Shown here: one piece after another, positions 1-7,974 of the stretch | Numbering within the stretch: position 1 is the first letter of the stretch | Layout of the letters: each line of letters opens with the position of its first letter | From: Fidelibacterota bacterium | GTDB lineage: Bacteria > Fidelibacterota > Marinisomatia > Marinisomatales > CAZVFT01 | Direction: 5' to 3' | Assembly (NCBI GenBank): GCA_014381485.1 | Contig: JACNLN010000028.1 | Location: forward strand, 1-16,769 | Length of the DNA: 16,769 nt | Translations under genes and position numbers: made by a program | The notes under the pieces: generated by a model | Databases searched by the model: none | What the model saw: the letters and a program-made list of their open reading frames with translations, nothing else | Told to the model about the DNA's origin: nothing

Positions 1-74
1 TCAATACCATGATTGGTAAAATTGACAAAAGATTCAAACTCATTCGTCAAAGATTTAATGATTTCTTTTTTCAT
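1..74 (-). CDS. Probable DinD-family protein, N-terminus only (cut by window edge)
   Basis: Only the first 24 codons are visible; the frame runs off the low-coordinate edge. It opens with an ATG, and an AAAGG lies about 8 bases upstream as a weak ribosome binding site. The peptide begins MKKEIIKSLTNEFESF and continues toward a His-Gly-Ile. This opening resembles, from memory, the start of DNA-damage-inducible protein D homologues, in which a similar helix leads into a Glu-Phe-Trp segment and a KilA-N/Bro-like DNA-binding region. Such proteins are often SOS-regulated or found in accessory DNA. The 101-base gap from the preceding gene suggests a separate transcription unit, but I see no LexA-like box or good promoter. 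The family call rests on about 20 residues, so another KilA-N or phage-antirepressor-like protein is possible. Confidence 0.45.
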   Translation of the reverse strand, partial: MKKEIIKSLTNEFESFVNFTNHGI

Positions 75-175
75 ACCTGACCTTTACGGTTTACTTTCCC
101 ACCAGATTAATGGTTTGATAAAGGGATACTTTTCCAAGGTCATTTCATCAATTTTGATTTTATTCTGCTATTATC

Positions 176-625
176 TTAAATCAAGCTCAACACTGTTTCA
201 ACAGCTTCTTCTGGGGTGCTCACCTGAATGACTCCCCTAATATCCCAGGTTCCCAATCCCACGACGGGTTTTCCCTGGCTTAGTGTATGGGCAATTTCTG
301 ATAGAGTACCGTAGGCGCCATCGATGGCAATTGCCCCTTCCACCGAATTAGCGATTATAATATTCCTGCCCTGGCCAAATCCTGTAGCAACGGAAATTGA
401 GATATATTTATTGGAAGAATCACAGGAACTATCTGGTAAGATTCCAATAACAGTACCACCCGCTTCTGATACCCCCTGACTTACGGACTCCATCACACCG
501 CTCCTCCCGCCACAGTAAACGATCACATCATTTTTAGCCAGCAATCTGCCCACTTCATAAGAAGTCTTCAGTACATCATCGGTACATTTGGAACCGCCAA
601 ATACAGCAATCCTCTGTTTTTTCAC
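176..625 (-). CDS. LOG/lysine-decarboxylase-like Rossmann protein (TIGR00725 type)
   Basis: This 149-residue cytosolic protein is a compact Rossmann-fold member of the LOG (nucleotide 5'-monophosphate phosphoribohydrolase) superfamily, close to the short TIGR00725 group, whose substrate is not settled. Visible marks are an N-terminal strand ending in VFGGS (residues 8-12), the GGRSGVME loop (39-46), GQGRNI (85-90) and GAYGTLSE (103-110). The last corresponds to the family's glycine-rich GGxGT-x2-E motif, and one of its glycines is Ala104 here. The start is GTG; no in-frame ATG lies before codon 45, and the MKKQRIAVFGG opening is typical. The gene begins 2 bases after the asnS stop, with a GGAG about 10 bases upstream, so it is probably translated from the asnS message. 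It is the last gene of the uvrB-to-asnS run. Function beyond nucleotide or nucleoside-monophosphate binding is uncertain. Confidence 0.8.
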   Translation of the reverse strand: MKKQRIAVFGGSKCTDDVLKTSYEVGRLLAKNDVIVYCGGRSGVMESVSQGVSEAGGTVIGILPDSSCDSSNKYISISVATGFGQGRNIIIANSVEGAIAIDGAYGTLSEIAHTLSQGKPVVGLGTWDIRGVIQVSTPEEAVETVLSLI

Positions 626-627
626 CT

Positions 628-1920
628 TTACGGCTCCAGCCGATAAATGGTTCTCGGAAATGGGATGGTTTCACGGATATGAGTACGACCACACAACCAC
701 GACACACATCGTTCTATACCAAGTCCAAAACCAGAGTGCGGCACCGATCCATATCTTCGGAGGTCAACATACCAGTTAAATGCATCCATAGGTAACTTTT
801 CTTCCTCAATTCTTTTAATGAGAATATTTTTGTCATCTTCCCGTTCGCTTCCTCCAATAATTTCACCATACCCTTCAGGAGCCAAAACGTCCATTCCAAG
901 AACTACGTTTTCATCTTTTGGATCTCGTTTCATATAAAATGGTTTGATGCTCGATGGGAAACGGTGGACGATCACAGGGTTTTCAAATTGATCTGAAATC
1001 ACCGTTTCGTGACTACCACCAAAATCTTCACCCCATTTGAATTTCTCTCCTTGTTTATGCAGAATTTTTACAGCTTCTGTATAAGAAATTCTTGGGAAGG
1101 GGGTAGTGATATTCTCCAATTTAGAAGTATCACGCTCAAGAATATCTAAATGTTCTTTACATTTTTCAAGAACCCTATTAATCATATAGGTGACTAAATT
1201 TTCGGCCCATTCCATATTTTCATTGAGATTGCAATAAGCAATCTCCGGTTCTATCATCCAGAATTCTGTCAGATGTCGCCGGGTCTTCGATTTTTCAGCC
1301 CTAAAGGTTGGACCAAAGCAATACGTCTTACCAACAGCCATTGCAGCTGCTTCATTGTATAATTGTCCGCTTTGGGTGAGATAAGCAGTCCTTCCAAAAT
1401 ATTCGGTTTCAAAAAGTGTCGTGGTTCCCTCACAGACATTAGCGGTAAAAATGGGTGTATCCACCAGCACAAAACCGTTGTTATCAAAGAAATCGCGACA
1501 TGCACGAATAATCTCGTGGCGAATCTTCAAAATTGCGTGCTGTTTTCGTGAACGAAGCCATAGATGTCGATTATCCATTAAAAATGCTGTTCCGTGTTCC
1601 TTCTTACTGATAGGGTACTCATCAGCCAGTTGATGAACCTCAATATGTTTAATTTCCAGTTCATAACCTTCGATAGCCCTTGGCTCTTCTTTAACCAATC
1701 CCGTTACCGACAAAGACGACTCATGGGTAAGATCAGCTTCGAGATTAAACACATCATCGGGAACCATGTCTTTCACAACAACACACTGTGTGTACCCGGT
1801 TCCATCCCGTAAAATAAGAAACCATATCTTTCCACTCGATCGTTTATTGTACACCCAACCGTTCAAAGTAACTACTTCACCTATTACTTTAGGTAAATCT
1901 GCGATGTATGTCTTTTTCAA
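628..1920 (-). CDS. asnS: Asparaginyl-tRNA synthetase
   Basis: A class IIb aminoacyl-tRNA synthetase of 430 residues that charges tRNA-Asn with asparagine using ATP. The N-terminal OB-fold anticodon-binding domain covers roughly residues 15-100 (GWVYNKRSSGK). Motif 1 lies near 133-158. Motif 2 is at 206-226, starting FRAEKSKTRRH and ending WMIEPE. Motif 3 is at 397-406 (GFGLGIERCV), followed by HIRETIPFPR and a YRLEP end typical of AsnRS rather than AspRS. Length and sequence match the bacterial (Bacillus/Thermus-type) AsnRS. The start codon is TTG: the next Met is residue 52, inside the OB fold, and a GGAGG sits 6 bases upstream. The gene follows lptE by 15 bases. Its presence implies direct tRNA-Asn charging. 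The neighbourhood is not functionally related, which suggests simple operon packing. Confidence 0.96.
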   Translation of the reverse strand: MKKTYIADLPKVIGEVVTLNGWVYNKRSSGKIWFLILRDGTGYTQCVVVKDMVPDDVFNLEADLTHESSLSVTGLVKEEPRAIEGYELEIKHIEVHQLADEYPISKKEHGTAFLMDNRHLWLRSRKQHAILKIRHEIIRACRDFFDNNGFVLVDTPIFTANVCEGTTTLFETEYFGRTAYLTQSGQLYNEAAAMAVGKTYCFGPTFRAEKSKTRRHLTEFWMIEPEIAYCNLNENMEWAENLVTYMINRVLEKCKEHLDILERDTSKLENITTPFPRISYTEAVKILHKQGEKFKWGEDFGGSHETVISDQFENPVIVHRFPSSIKPFYMKRDPKDENVVLGMDVLAPEGYGEIIGGSEREDDKNILIKRIEEEKLPMDAFNWYVDLRRYGSVPHSGFGLGIERCVSWLCGRTHIRETIPFPRTIYRLEP

Positions 1921-1926
1921 TAGATA

Positions 1927-1931
1927 CCTCC
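1927..1931 (-). promoter_or_regulatory. Strong Shine-Dalgarno site for the TTG start of asnS
   Basis: On the minus strand GGAGG stands 6 bases before the TTG at 1920. It lies in the 15-base gap after the lptE stop and fixes the asnS start, since no ATG is available nearby. It is the best match to the anti-Shine-Dalgarno sequence that I noticed in the window. Confidence 0.8.
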
Positions 1932-1935
1932 ACTG

Positions 1936-2499
1936 CTACCAGGTTGATAAAATATCGTTTATGATGTCATCAGCAATTTTCTCAAGAGCTACTTTCGACG
2001 CTAATTCCCGAGGGTCTCCCATTTCATCGGGGTCTTCTTCATCAATCTTTCCGTCACCATCATTATCAATACCATCAGATGAGATATCAGCAGAAAGATC
2101 ATAAGTCCCCCACCCGGAATATTTTTTCGACAATAATATCTTATCATTAATAATATCAAACCATTCAACATTAATGACAAGTGAGTATCGGTATTCCGTC
2201 ACCTCTTCCATTCCCGAATAGGTGTATGGTTTGTCAGATACTTTCTGGATAGTTCCACGCAATATGGAATGCGCTGTTGTTTCATCTACGACTTTCAGAA
2301 TGTTCTCTTCGATAAAAATAGTTGTAATATCGTCAGTAATATTCTCCGAAATCCCAAACTCTGCCGTCTCATTCATAAAAAGAGGAATCCCAATGGTTTT
2401 AATATGTGGAGGGATTGAACCGGTAAAAGAGTAAAATCCACACCCGGTAATTACCAATAGAAGGATAAGACTACTGATATTTCTTCTGCTTTTTTTCAA
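1936..2499 (-). CDS. lptE: LptE-family outer-membrane lipoprotein with an EF-hand-like insert
   Basis: A 187-residue lipoprotein of the LptE/LPS-assembly family, which plugs the LptD barrel and helps deliver lipopolysaccharide to the outer leaflet. Residues 1-20 form a lipoprotein signal: Lys/Arg-rich start, hydrophobic core, then lipobox ITGC with Cys20. Residue +2 is Gly, so there is no inner-membrane retention aspartate. The mature start GFYSFTGSIPP and the IKTIGIPLFMN strand are typical of the family. Residues 142-158 carry an acidic DGIDNDGDGK loop, followed by a C-terminal amphipathic helix. The start is TTG: no ATG precedes the lipobox, and an AGG lies about 4 bases upstream. The gene overlaps the preceding sigma-54 activator by 29 bases, implying coupled translation. 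This pairing is known from Bacteroidetes. Confidence is high for an LptE-like lipoprotein and lower for its exact partner. Confidence 0.85.
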   Translation of the reverse strand: MKKSRRNISSLILLLVITGCGFYSFTGSIPPHIKTIGIPLFMNETAEFGISENITDDITTIFIEENILKVVDETTAHSILRGTIQKVSDKPYTYSGMEEVTEYRYSLVINVEWFDIINDKILLSKKYSGWGTYDLSADISSDGIDNDGDGKIDEEDPDEMGDPRELASKVALEKIADDIINDILSTW

Positions 2500-3673
2500 G
2501 ACCTAGTTCATTTATTTTACGATAAAGAGTTCGTTCGCTAATGTCTAAAGCTGTCGCCGTTTTTCGTCGGTTATTATCGAATTTTTTTAACGTTCGGGTA
2601 ATAACCTCTTTTTCGAGATCTTTCATAGTGACTTTACCGATTTCTTCAGACTTGATGGAATTTAGTTCTTCCTTGTTGACTTGTTGGTATTGGTCATTAA
2701 AAACTGATCCGGGTTCAGATAGAAATCCTACTTCTCCACTGTGATTAAATTTCCCCTTCATAAGGAGTGACTTTATATCTCTTGAATCCTGACGGAGAAA
2801 TAATAATTGTTGAAGTATCAGTTCCCGTTCTGCCTGGTCAACAGATTTTTCCACAACAACAGGAAGATTCAGGGATTTGCCTGTTTCGATAGCGGGGGAG
2901 AGGTGTTTCATCACCATTTCTGATGAGATTCGCTTCCCCTTTTCAAGAATAATAATGCTCTCGACAAAGTTCTTCAATTCACGAACGTTTCCAGGCCAAT
3001 CGTATTGTTTCATCAGTAAAATAGCATCGGAGGTGAATCCCCGGAACACAATATCATTGCTTCGGGAAAACTGCAATGCAAATCTTTCAACTAATAGATC
3101 AATATCTTCAGGGCGGTGACGAAGCGCTGGTATGTCTATCGTTACTGATCGAAGGCGATAAAATAAATCCTTACGGAAATTCCCAGATGCCGATTCCTTT
3201 AGAAGATCCTTATTTGTAGCGGCAATTATCCGTACATCAACTTTTCTCATTCTGGCATCCCCGACACGCATAAATTCACCTTCCTCAAGAACCCTGAGTA
3301 GTTTTACCTGAGTTTCAACCGGAGTCTCTCCAATTTCATCAAGTAAAATCGATCCTTCATTTGCCTCTTCAAAATACCCTTTCCTATCCTCAGATGCACC
3401 CGTGAATGCTCCCTTCTTATGACCAAAAAGTTCACTTTCAATAATCCCGGTAGGAATGGCGCCACAGTTAACAATAACAAGTGGTTTATTCACTCGGCGA
3501 CTTAACTTATGAATGGCTCGTGCTACTATCTCTTTTCCAGTACCGGATTCACCCGTAATTAGAATCGATATATCTATAGGTGCCACCTGAGCAATCATTT
3601 CTAAAACCTGCTCAACAGCAGCAGATTTGCCAATGATACCCGATAGTTTTTGAATCCGCTCTAAATTCATCAA
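2471..3673 (-). CDS. Sigma-54-dependent transcriptional activator, no receiver domain
   Basis: A 400-residue bacterial enhancer-binding protein that would remodel sigma-54 RNA polymerase. The AAA+ domain starts almost at the N-terminus: Walker A GESGTGKE (41-48), the sigma-54-contacting GAFTGA loop (88-93), Walker B ILLDE (109-113), the FRKDLFYRL arginine-finger region (166-174) and WPGNVREL (226-233). After a linker of about 85 residues, a Fis-type helix-turn-helix occupies about 350-393 (TATALDISERTLYRKI). There is no receiver, GAF or PAS domain, so the control input is not encoded in this protein. A linker helix near 277-305 resembles that of the Bacteroidetes regulators found beside lptE. 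Start choice: TTG at 3673 is 7 bases from an AAAGGAG site, and the very next codon is ATG at 3670; either is possible. It begins just after the epimerase stop and overlaps lptE. Its target promoters are unknown. Confidence 0.9.
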   Translation of the reverse strand: MMNLERIQKLSGIIGKSAAVEQVLEMIAQVAPIDISILITGESGTGKEIVARAIHKLSRRVNKPLVIVNCGAIPTGIIESELFGHKKGAFTGASEDRKGYFEEANEGSILLDEIGETPVETQVKLLRVLEEGEFMRVGDARMRKVDVRIIAATNKDLLKESASGNFRKDLFYRLRSVTIDIPALRHRPEDIDLLVERFALQFSRSNDIVFRGFTSDAILLMKQYDWPGNVRELKNFVESIIILEKGKRISSEMVMKHLSPAIETGKSLNLPVVVEKSVDQAERELILQQLLFLRQDSRDIKSLLMKGKFNHSGEVGFLSEPGSVFNDQYQQVNKEELNSIKSEEIGKVTMKDLEKEVITRTLKKFDNNRRKTATALDISERTLYRKINELGLEKKQKKYQ

Positions 3674-3675
3674 AG

Positions 3676-4608
3676 TTAGTCTCCTTTGCTATTTAAAAAA
3701 TAAGTATAGGTTTGGTTTAATCCATCCTGAATATTTATTGTGGGTGACCAGTTTAGTGTTTCTCTGGCAAAAGAATTGTCCAGTACACTTCTTTGTTGCT
3801 CTCCTTTCTTAGCTGGGGCGTGAATTGCTTCGATAGTGGTGCCAGATGCATCTTTCAAATGTTGGAAAATCTCGTTGATATTCGTCTCAATACCGGTGCC
3901 TATGTTCACAATTACAGAATCTCCCTTAACTTCCAGTGCTGCAAGATTTGATTTTACCACATCTGCTACATTAACAAAATCTCTCGTTTGTGAACCATCC
4001 CCATTAATCGTTGGGATTTCTCCATTAACCAATATTTGAGAAAAAATAGCCACAACACCAGCTTCCCCATGTGGATTCTGTCGGGGACCATAAATGTTCG
4101 CATATCGTAAAATGGTGTATTTCAATCCATAGACTATACCATAATAGTATAGATACCTCTCGAAACTGAGTTTGGCTACCCCGTATGGAGATTCCGGTCG
4201 AAGAGGATGTTTCTCGTCAGCTGGAAAATAATCCTGCTCCCCATAAATAGCGCCACCGGTAGATGCAAATATGAAATTTTTCACCCCGTTTTTTATACTC
4301 GCTTCCAGTAGATTTAACCCACCAACAATGTTCACATCTGCATCGAACATTGGATTTTCCACAGAAGCCCGGACATCCATTTGTGCTGCGTGGTGATTAA
4401 CAACATCAAACTTCTCATCAGCAAAAATATTATTCACCATTTCTCCATTACGAATATCCACTTTATAAAAAGTTGTCTCCGGATGAACAAATTCCTTTCT
4501 TCCAGTGTAAAGATTATCCATCACACAAACTTTATGTCCCTGTTCGATGTAGGCATCCTGAATGTGTGAACCAATAAATCCTGCTCCACCTGTAACTAAA
4601 ATTTTCAT
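3676..4608 (-). CDS. NAD-dependent sugar epimerase, UDP-glucose 4-epimerase-like
   Basis: A 310-residue extended short-chain dehydrogenase of the GalE type, acting on nucleotide sugars in the cytosol. The NAD-binding loop GGAGFIGSH is at residues 7-15, and MDNLYTGR (30-37) follows the second strand. The catalytic set is Ser116/Thr117 with Tyr142-x3-Lys146 (YGVAK). NHHAAQMDVR (71-80) and YGPRQNPHGEAG (173-184) are typical of GalE-like 4-epimerases. The length of about 310 is usual. UDP-glucose or UDP-N-acetylglucosamine is the likeliest substrate, but sequence alone does not separate these, so no symbol is given. The ATG overlaps the uvrB stop in an ATGA arrangement, so translation is coupled to uvrB. 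The product probably supplies precursors for surface polysaccharide, in keeping with the envelope genes elsewhere in the window. Confidence 0.88.
   Translation of the reverse strand: MKILVTGGAGFIGSHIQDAYIEQGHKVCVMDNLYTGRKEFVHPETTFYKVDIRNGEMVNNIFADEKFDVVNHHAAQMDVRASVENPMFDADVNIVGGLNLLEASIKNGVKNFIFASTGGAIYGEQDYFPADEKHPLRPESPYGVAKLSFERYLYYYGIVYGLKYTILRYANIYGPRQNPHGEAGVVAIFSQILVNGEIPTINGDGSQTRDFVNVADVVKSNLAALEVKGDSVIVNIGTGIETNINEIFQHLKDASGTTIEAIHAPAKKGEQQRSVLDNSFARETLNWSPTINIQDGLNQTYTYFLNSKGD
3681..3687 (-). promoter_or_regulatory. Shine-Dalgarno site of the sigma-54 activator gene
   Basis: AAAGGAG on the minus strand lies within the last codons of the epimerase gene. It is 7 bases before a TTG and 10 before the adjacent ATG. 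The spacing slightly favours the TTG, but does not decide between the two. Confidence 0.65.
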
Positions 4609-6593
4609 ACTACTTCCTTTCTCAATTCTTCAATTTCATCTCTTAATTTTGCTGCTTTTTCAAATTCAAGCTTCTCAGCTGCTGTCATCATCTCTCTTTT
4701 AAGCATATCCAGGACAGCGGCTTTATCCATATTCTCAAATAGATCACTCTTTTGTGGGTAATCTTCAAGAGTTGTTTCTCGACAGGCGTCTGCTACCGAA
4801 GTGCTGATCATAACATCCTCAATAGATTTGAAAATAGTTTTGGAGATAATATTATGCTCGGTATTATATGCCTGCTGAATTTTTCTTCGTCGGTTTGATT
4901 CATCAATAACCTTCTTCATTGAATTCGTTATACGATCAGCATAAAAAATCACTTTTCCACCCACATTTCTGGATGCTCTGCCTGAGATCTGCATCAGGGA
5001 CGATTCAGATCGTAAAAATCCTTCTTTATCTGCATCAAGTACAGCAACCAGGGATACCTCGGGCAGATCGAGACCTTCCCTCAGTAAATTAATGCCCACA
5101 AGGACGTTAAATTCCCCCAGTCTCAAATTCCTCAGGATTTTAACCCGTTCCAATGTCTGAATCTCAGAATGAAGGTAACGAACCAGCAGGTTCATCCCTA
5201 TCAGATAATCTGTGAGATCTTCTGCCATCCGTTTGGTAAGGGTTGTTACGAGAACTCGTTCTTTTTTATCGGTACGGGCTCGAATTTCGCTAATAAGATC
5301 GTCAATCTGTCCTCTGGTTGGTTTCACCACAATATCAGGATCTACAAGACCTGTAGGGCGAATAAGCTGTTCCACAACCACACCTTTGCACATTTTTAGC
5401 TCCCTTGGACCTGGTGTCGCAGATACGAATATTGCTTGATTAATCATTTCGTAAAATTCATCAATTTTCATCGGGCGGTTATCTAGAGCCGAAGGGAGTC
5501 GGAATCCGTATTGCACCAATACTTTCTTTCTGCTTTTGTCACCCTTGTACATCGCTTGTACCTGGGGCAGTGTCACGTGGGATTCGTCAATGAACATCAG
5601 GTAATCGTCCGGGAAATAATCCAGCAGTGTCCATGGTCGTTGACCCAGTTTCCGATTGGAAAAGTAGCGGGAGTAATTTTCAATTCCCGAACAGTATCCA
5701 ACCTCAAGCATCATTTCAAGATCGAAATTCGTTCGCTGTTCTAAACGTTGAGCCTCCAACAGAAGACCATTTGATCGAAAGAATTCCAATTGTTCTGAGA
5801 GTTCCCCGAGAATTTTATCTGAGATTTGGTTCATTTTTTTAGTATCCGTCACAAAATGTTTTGCTGGATAAATGAACAAGGAATCAATCTCATGAATTAA
5901 TTCACCAGTAATCGGGTCAAAAGAGTGAATGGTGTCAATCTTATTTCCAAACATTTCAATTCGGATACAGGCATCCTCATAAGCCGGGAAAATTTCTATC
6001 ACATCACCTTGGACACGAAAATTCCCTCTTTCCAGTACAGCATCGTTACGGAGATAGTGGATGTTGATTAAGGAAAGAAATAACTCTCGACGAATAACAG
6101 TCTCACCCTTTTGAATGTAAACCACTTGATTCCTGTATTCATCGGGTGAACCAATTCCATAAATACATGACACACTGCTAACCACTATTACATCACGTCG
6201 AGCCAGAAGGGAACTGGTGGTTTTCAACCGGAGTTTGTCAATCTCTTCATTGATCGAGGAATCTTTTTCAATAAAGGTGTCTGTTATCGGGAGATAAGCT
6301 TCCGGCTGATAATAGTCATAATAGCTGATAAAGTATTCCACAGCATTTTCGGGGAATAATGACTTAAATTCTCCATACAGTTGAGCGGCAAGGGTTTTAT
6401 TATGTGAGATGATAATTGTTGGTTTCTGAACATGCTGGATTATGTTAGCCATTGTAAAGGTTTTACCGCTCCCAGTTACCCCGAGAAGGGTTTGATATTT
6501 TTCCTTTTGCTGAATACACTCCACCAATTGAGCGATAGCTTCTGGTTGATCACCCGTCGGCTTATAATTTGTATGAATTTTAAATTCTGACAT
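4605..6593 (-). CDS. uvrB: Excinuclease ABC subunit B
   Basis: A 662-residue DNA-repair helicase-like ATPase that, loaded by UvrA, verifies bulky lesions and recruits UvrC for incision. Walker A GVTGSGKT is at 38-45, the damage-probing beta-hairpin YYDYYQPEAY at 91-100, the DESH box at 336-339, SATPGP near 391-396, and helicase motif VI QISGRASRN at 535-543 (the usual form is close to QTIGRAARN). A C-terminal UVR domain (about 625-660) would bind UvrC. Length is standard. The ATG start has AGGA 4 bases upstream. An 88-base gap separates it from rimO, so it may head the run that continues through the epimerase to asnS. I see no LexA-type operator in that gap. Family identity is certain. Confidence 0.98.
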   Translation of the reverse strand: MSEFKIHTNYKPTGDQPEAIAQLVECIQQKEKYQTLLGVTGSGKTFTMANIIQHVQKPTIIISHNKTLAAQLYGEFKSLFPENAVEYFISYYDYYQPEAYLPITDTFIEKDSSINEEIDKLRLKTTSSLLARRDVIVVSSVSCIYGIGSPDEYRNQVVYIQKGETVIRRELFLSLINIHYLRNDAVLERGNFRVQGDVIEIFPAYEDACIRIEMFGNKIDTIHSFDPITGELIHEIDSLFIYPAKHFVTDTKKMNQISDKILGELSEQLEFFRSNGLLLEAQRLEQRTNFDLEMMLEVGYCSGIENYSRYFSNRKLGQRPWTLLDYFPDDYLMFIDESHVTLPQVQAMYKGDKSRKKVLVQYGFRLPSALDNRPMKIDEFYEMINQAIFVSATPGPRELKMCKGVVVEQLIRPTGLVDPDIVVKPTRGQIDDLISEIRARTDKKERVLVTTLTKRMAEDLTDYLIGMNLLVRYLHSEIQTLERVKILRNLRLGEFNVLVGINLLREGLDLPEVSLVAVLDADKEGFLRSESSLMQISGRASRNVGGKVIFYADRITNSMKKVIDESNRRRKIQQAYNTEHNIISKTIFKSIEDVMISTSVADACRETTLEDYPQKSDLFENMDKAAVLDMLKREMMTAAEKLEFEKAAKLRDEIEELRKEVV

Positions 6594-6681
6594 AATGTCC
6601 TATAATTTACGTTTTTCCGACAGATTAGTCAAGAATGCGAATTGGATTTTTTTGGGTAGGATTACACAGTGAAAAAATGAT

Positions 6682-7974
6682 TCAGATTGTCTTTCCAGTA
6701 AGTCCATATTCAGTGTAGTCAGTTACTTCGATTTCATAAAACTTTCCAGCATCCAGTTTCTGGTTTACAGTAACAATATTATCAATTTCGGGGGAATCAT
6801 ATTCTATTCTTCCTGTTGAAACTCCATACTTTACTTCATCAATCAATACTTCCATTGTTTTCCCAACAAACCTGGAGTTTTTTTCAAGAGCAATATCCAT
6901 CTGGAGTAGCATAATTCTTTCCCGTCGGTTCCATTTAGTTTTTATTGGAACATCATCTTTCAGATCAAAGGCTGGGGTTCCTTTTTCCTCAGAATAGGTA
7001 AAGACCCCTAATCGGTCAAACCGGATTTCTTCGACAAAATCCACAAGCTCTTGAAAATCATCTTCCGTTTCATTAGGATAACCCACAATGAGTGATGTTC
7101 GAATTGCAATGTTAGGAATAACGGAACGCAATTGGTAAATACGTTTTCGTATTCCGTCTTTTCCAAGTCCCCGACACATTGACGTCAACAATCGATCAGA
7201 AACGTGCTGAATCGGAAAATCAATATAATGGCATATCCGATCTGATTTCGCAATAACATCAACAACCTTATTAGAAAGGTGAGCGGGATGGGTGTAAAGT
7301 AGTCGAATCCACTTGAAATGTGTGATTCTATCAAGTTCTTTTAATAAATCCTGCAAATAAACTTTTGGTCGCAAATCCCAACCGTATGAAGTAGTATCCT
7401 GAGCAATGAGTATGAGCTCTTTTACACCGCGATCTGCCAACCATTCCGCTTCATCAAGTAGTTCCTTGATAGGTCTGCTCTTTTGTTTACCTCTAATCAT
7501 CGGAATGCTACAAAATGAACATTCATTATCACATCCTTCAGCAATTTTCAGGTAGGCATAATGTGAGGGTGTCAACAGGGAGCGAAGATAGTGAGGATCA
7601 AATTTCAAATGGTCCTTTCCAGAAAAATGAGCGATAATTTCTCCATAAGCATCTGTACCAAAGAAGTAATCTACTTCAGGCAGTCCCTTCTGCAACTCGT
7701 CGGGATAGAGTTCTGAAAAACAGCCCATCACCACCAACTCCCTGAGGTTCCCGATTTTTTTTAATTCTGCTGCTTGCAGGATTGTGTCTATGGATTCCTC
7801 CCTGGCTGGCTCAATGAATCCGCAAGTATTTACAATAATGGCATCAGCTTCCTCAGGGATGTCAACAATTTCGAACTCTTGACGTTTCAGACCACCAATC
7901 AGGATTTCTGAATCAACAAGGTTTTTTGGGCATCCAAGGCTAATGAGGTGGATCTTTTTTCTACTCATCCTCAT
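6682..7974 (-). CDS. rimO: Ribosomal protein S12 methylthiotransferase
   Basis: A radical-SAM methylthiotransferase, about 430 residues, that adds a methylthio group to the conserved aspartate of ribosomal protein S12. It has the N-terminal MTTase domain with three cluster cysteines in ISLGCPKN, NTCGFIEP and VMGCFSEL (residues 15, 51 and 85 from this start). The radical-SAM motif CDNECSFC gives Cys148, Cys152 and Cys155, and a TRAM domain closes the protein (about 370-430). The ISLGCPKNLVDSE opening favours RimO over MiaB. The frame is open up to a TTG at 7989; ATG codons lie at 7974 and 7968, both inside the end of ftsY. I chose 7974 because the GAGG before 7968 abuts the codon, but the choice is uncertain by two residues. 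Overlap with ftsY suggests translational coupling. Confidence 0.95.
   Translation of the reverse strand: MRMSRKKIHLISLGCPKNLVDSEILIGGLKRQEFEIVDIPEEADAIIVNTCGFIEPAREESIDTILQAAELKKIGNLRELVVMGCFSELYPDELQKGLPEVDYFFGTDAYGEIIAHFSGKDHLKFDPHYLRSLLTPSHYAYLKIAEGCDNECSFCSIPMIRGKQKSRPIKELLDEAEWLADRGVKELILIAQDTTSYGWDLRPKVYLQDLLKELDRITHFKWIRLLYTHPAHLSNKVVDVIAKSDRICHYIDFPIQHVSDRLLTSMCRGLGKDGIRKRIYQLRSVIPNIAIRTSLIVGYPNETEDDFQELVDFVEEIRFDRLGVFTYSEEKGTPAFDLKDDVPIKTKWNRRERIMLLQMDIALEKNSRFVGKTMEVLIDEVKYGVSTGRIEYDSPEIDNIVTVNQKLDAGKFYEIEVTDYTEYGLTGKTI

Noticed and set aside
1766..2104. 112-codon plus-strand open frame rich in Ser and Pro
   Set aside because: It is antisense to the start of asnS and the end of lptE; the serine-rich part is only the reverse of the Asp-rich calcium-like loop.
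6604..6632. Sigma-70-like promoter before uvrB: TTGACT, 17 bases, TAAATT on the minus strand
   Set aside because: The -35 match is good but the -10 has only 4 of 6 bases, and transcription would begin about 4 bases before the ATG, inside the AGGA ribosome site. It might give a near-leaderless message, but support is too weak to list.
6594..6681. SOS (LexA) operator upstream of uvrB
   Set aside because: A CTGT occurs on the minus strand, but no matching ACAG at the right spacing, and no GAAC-N4-GTTC form is present.
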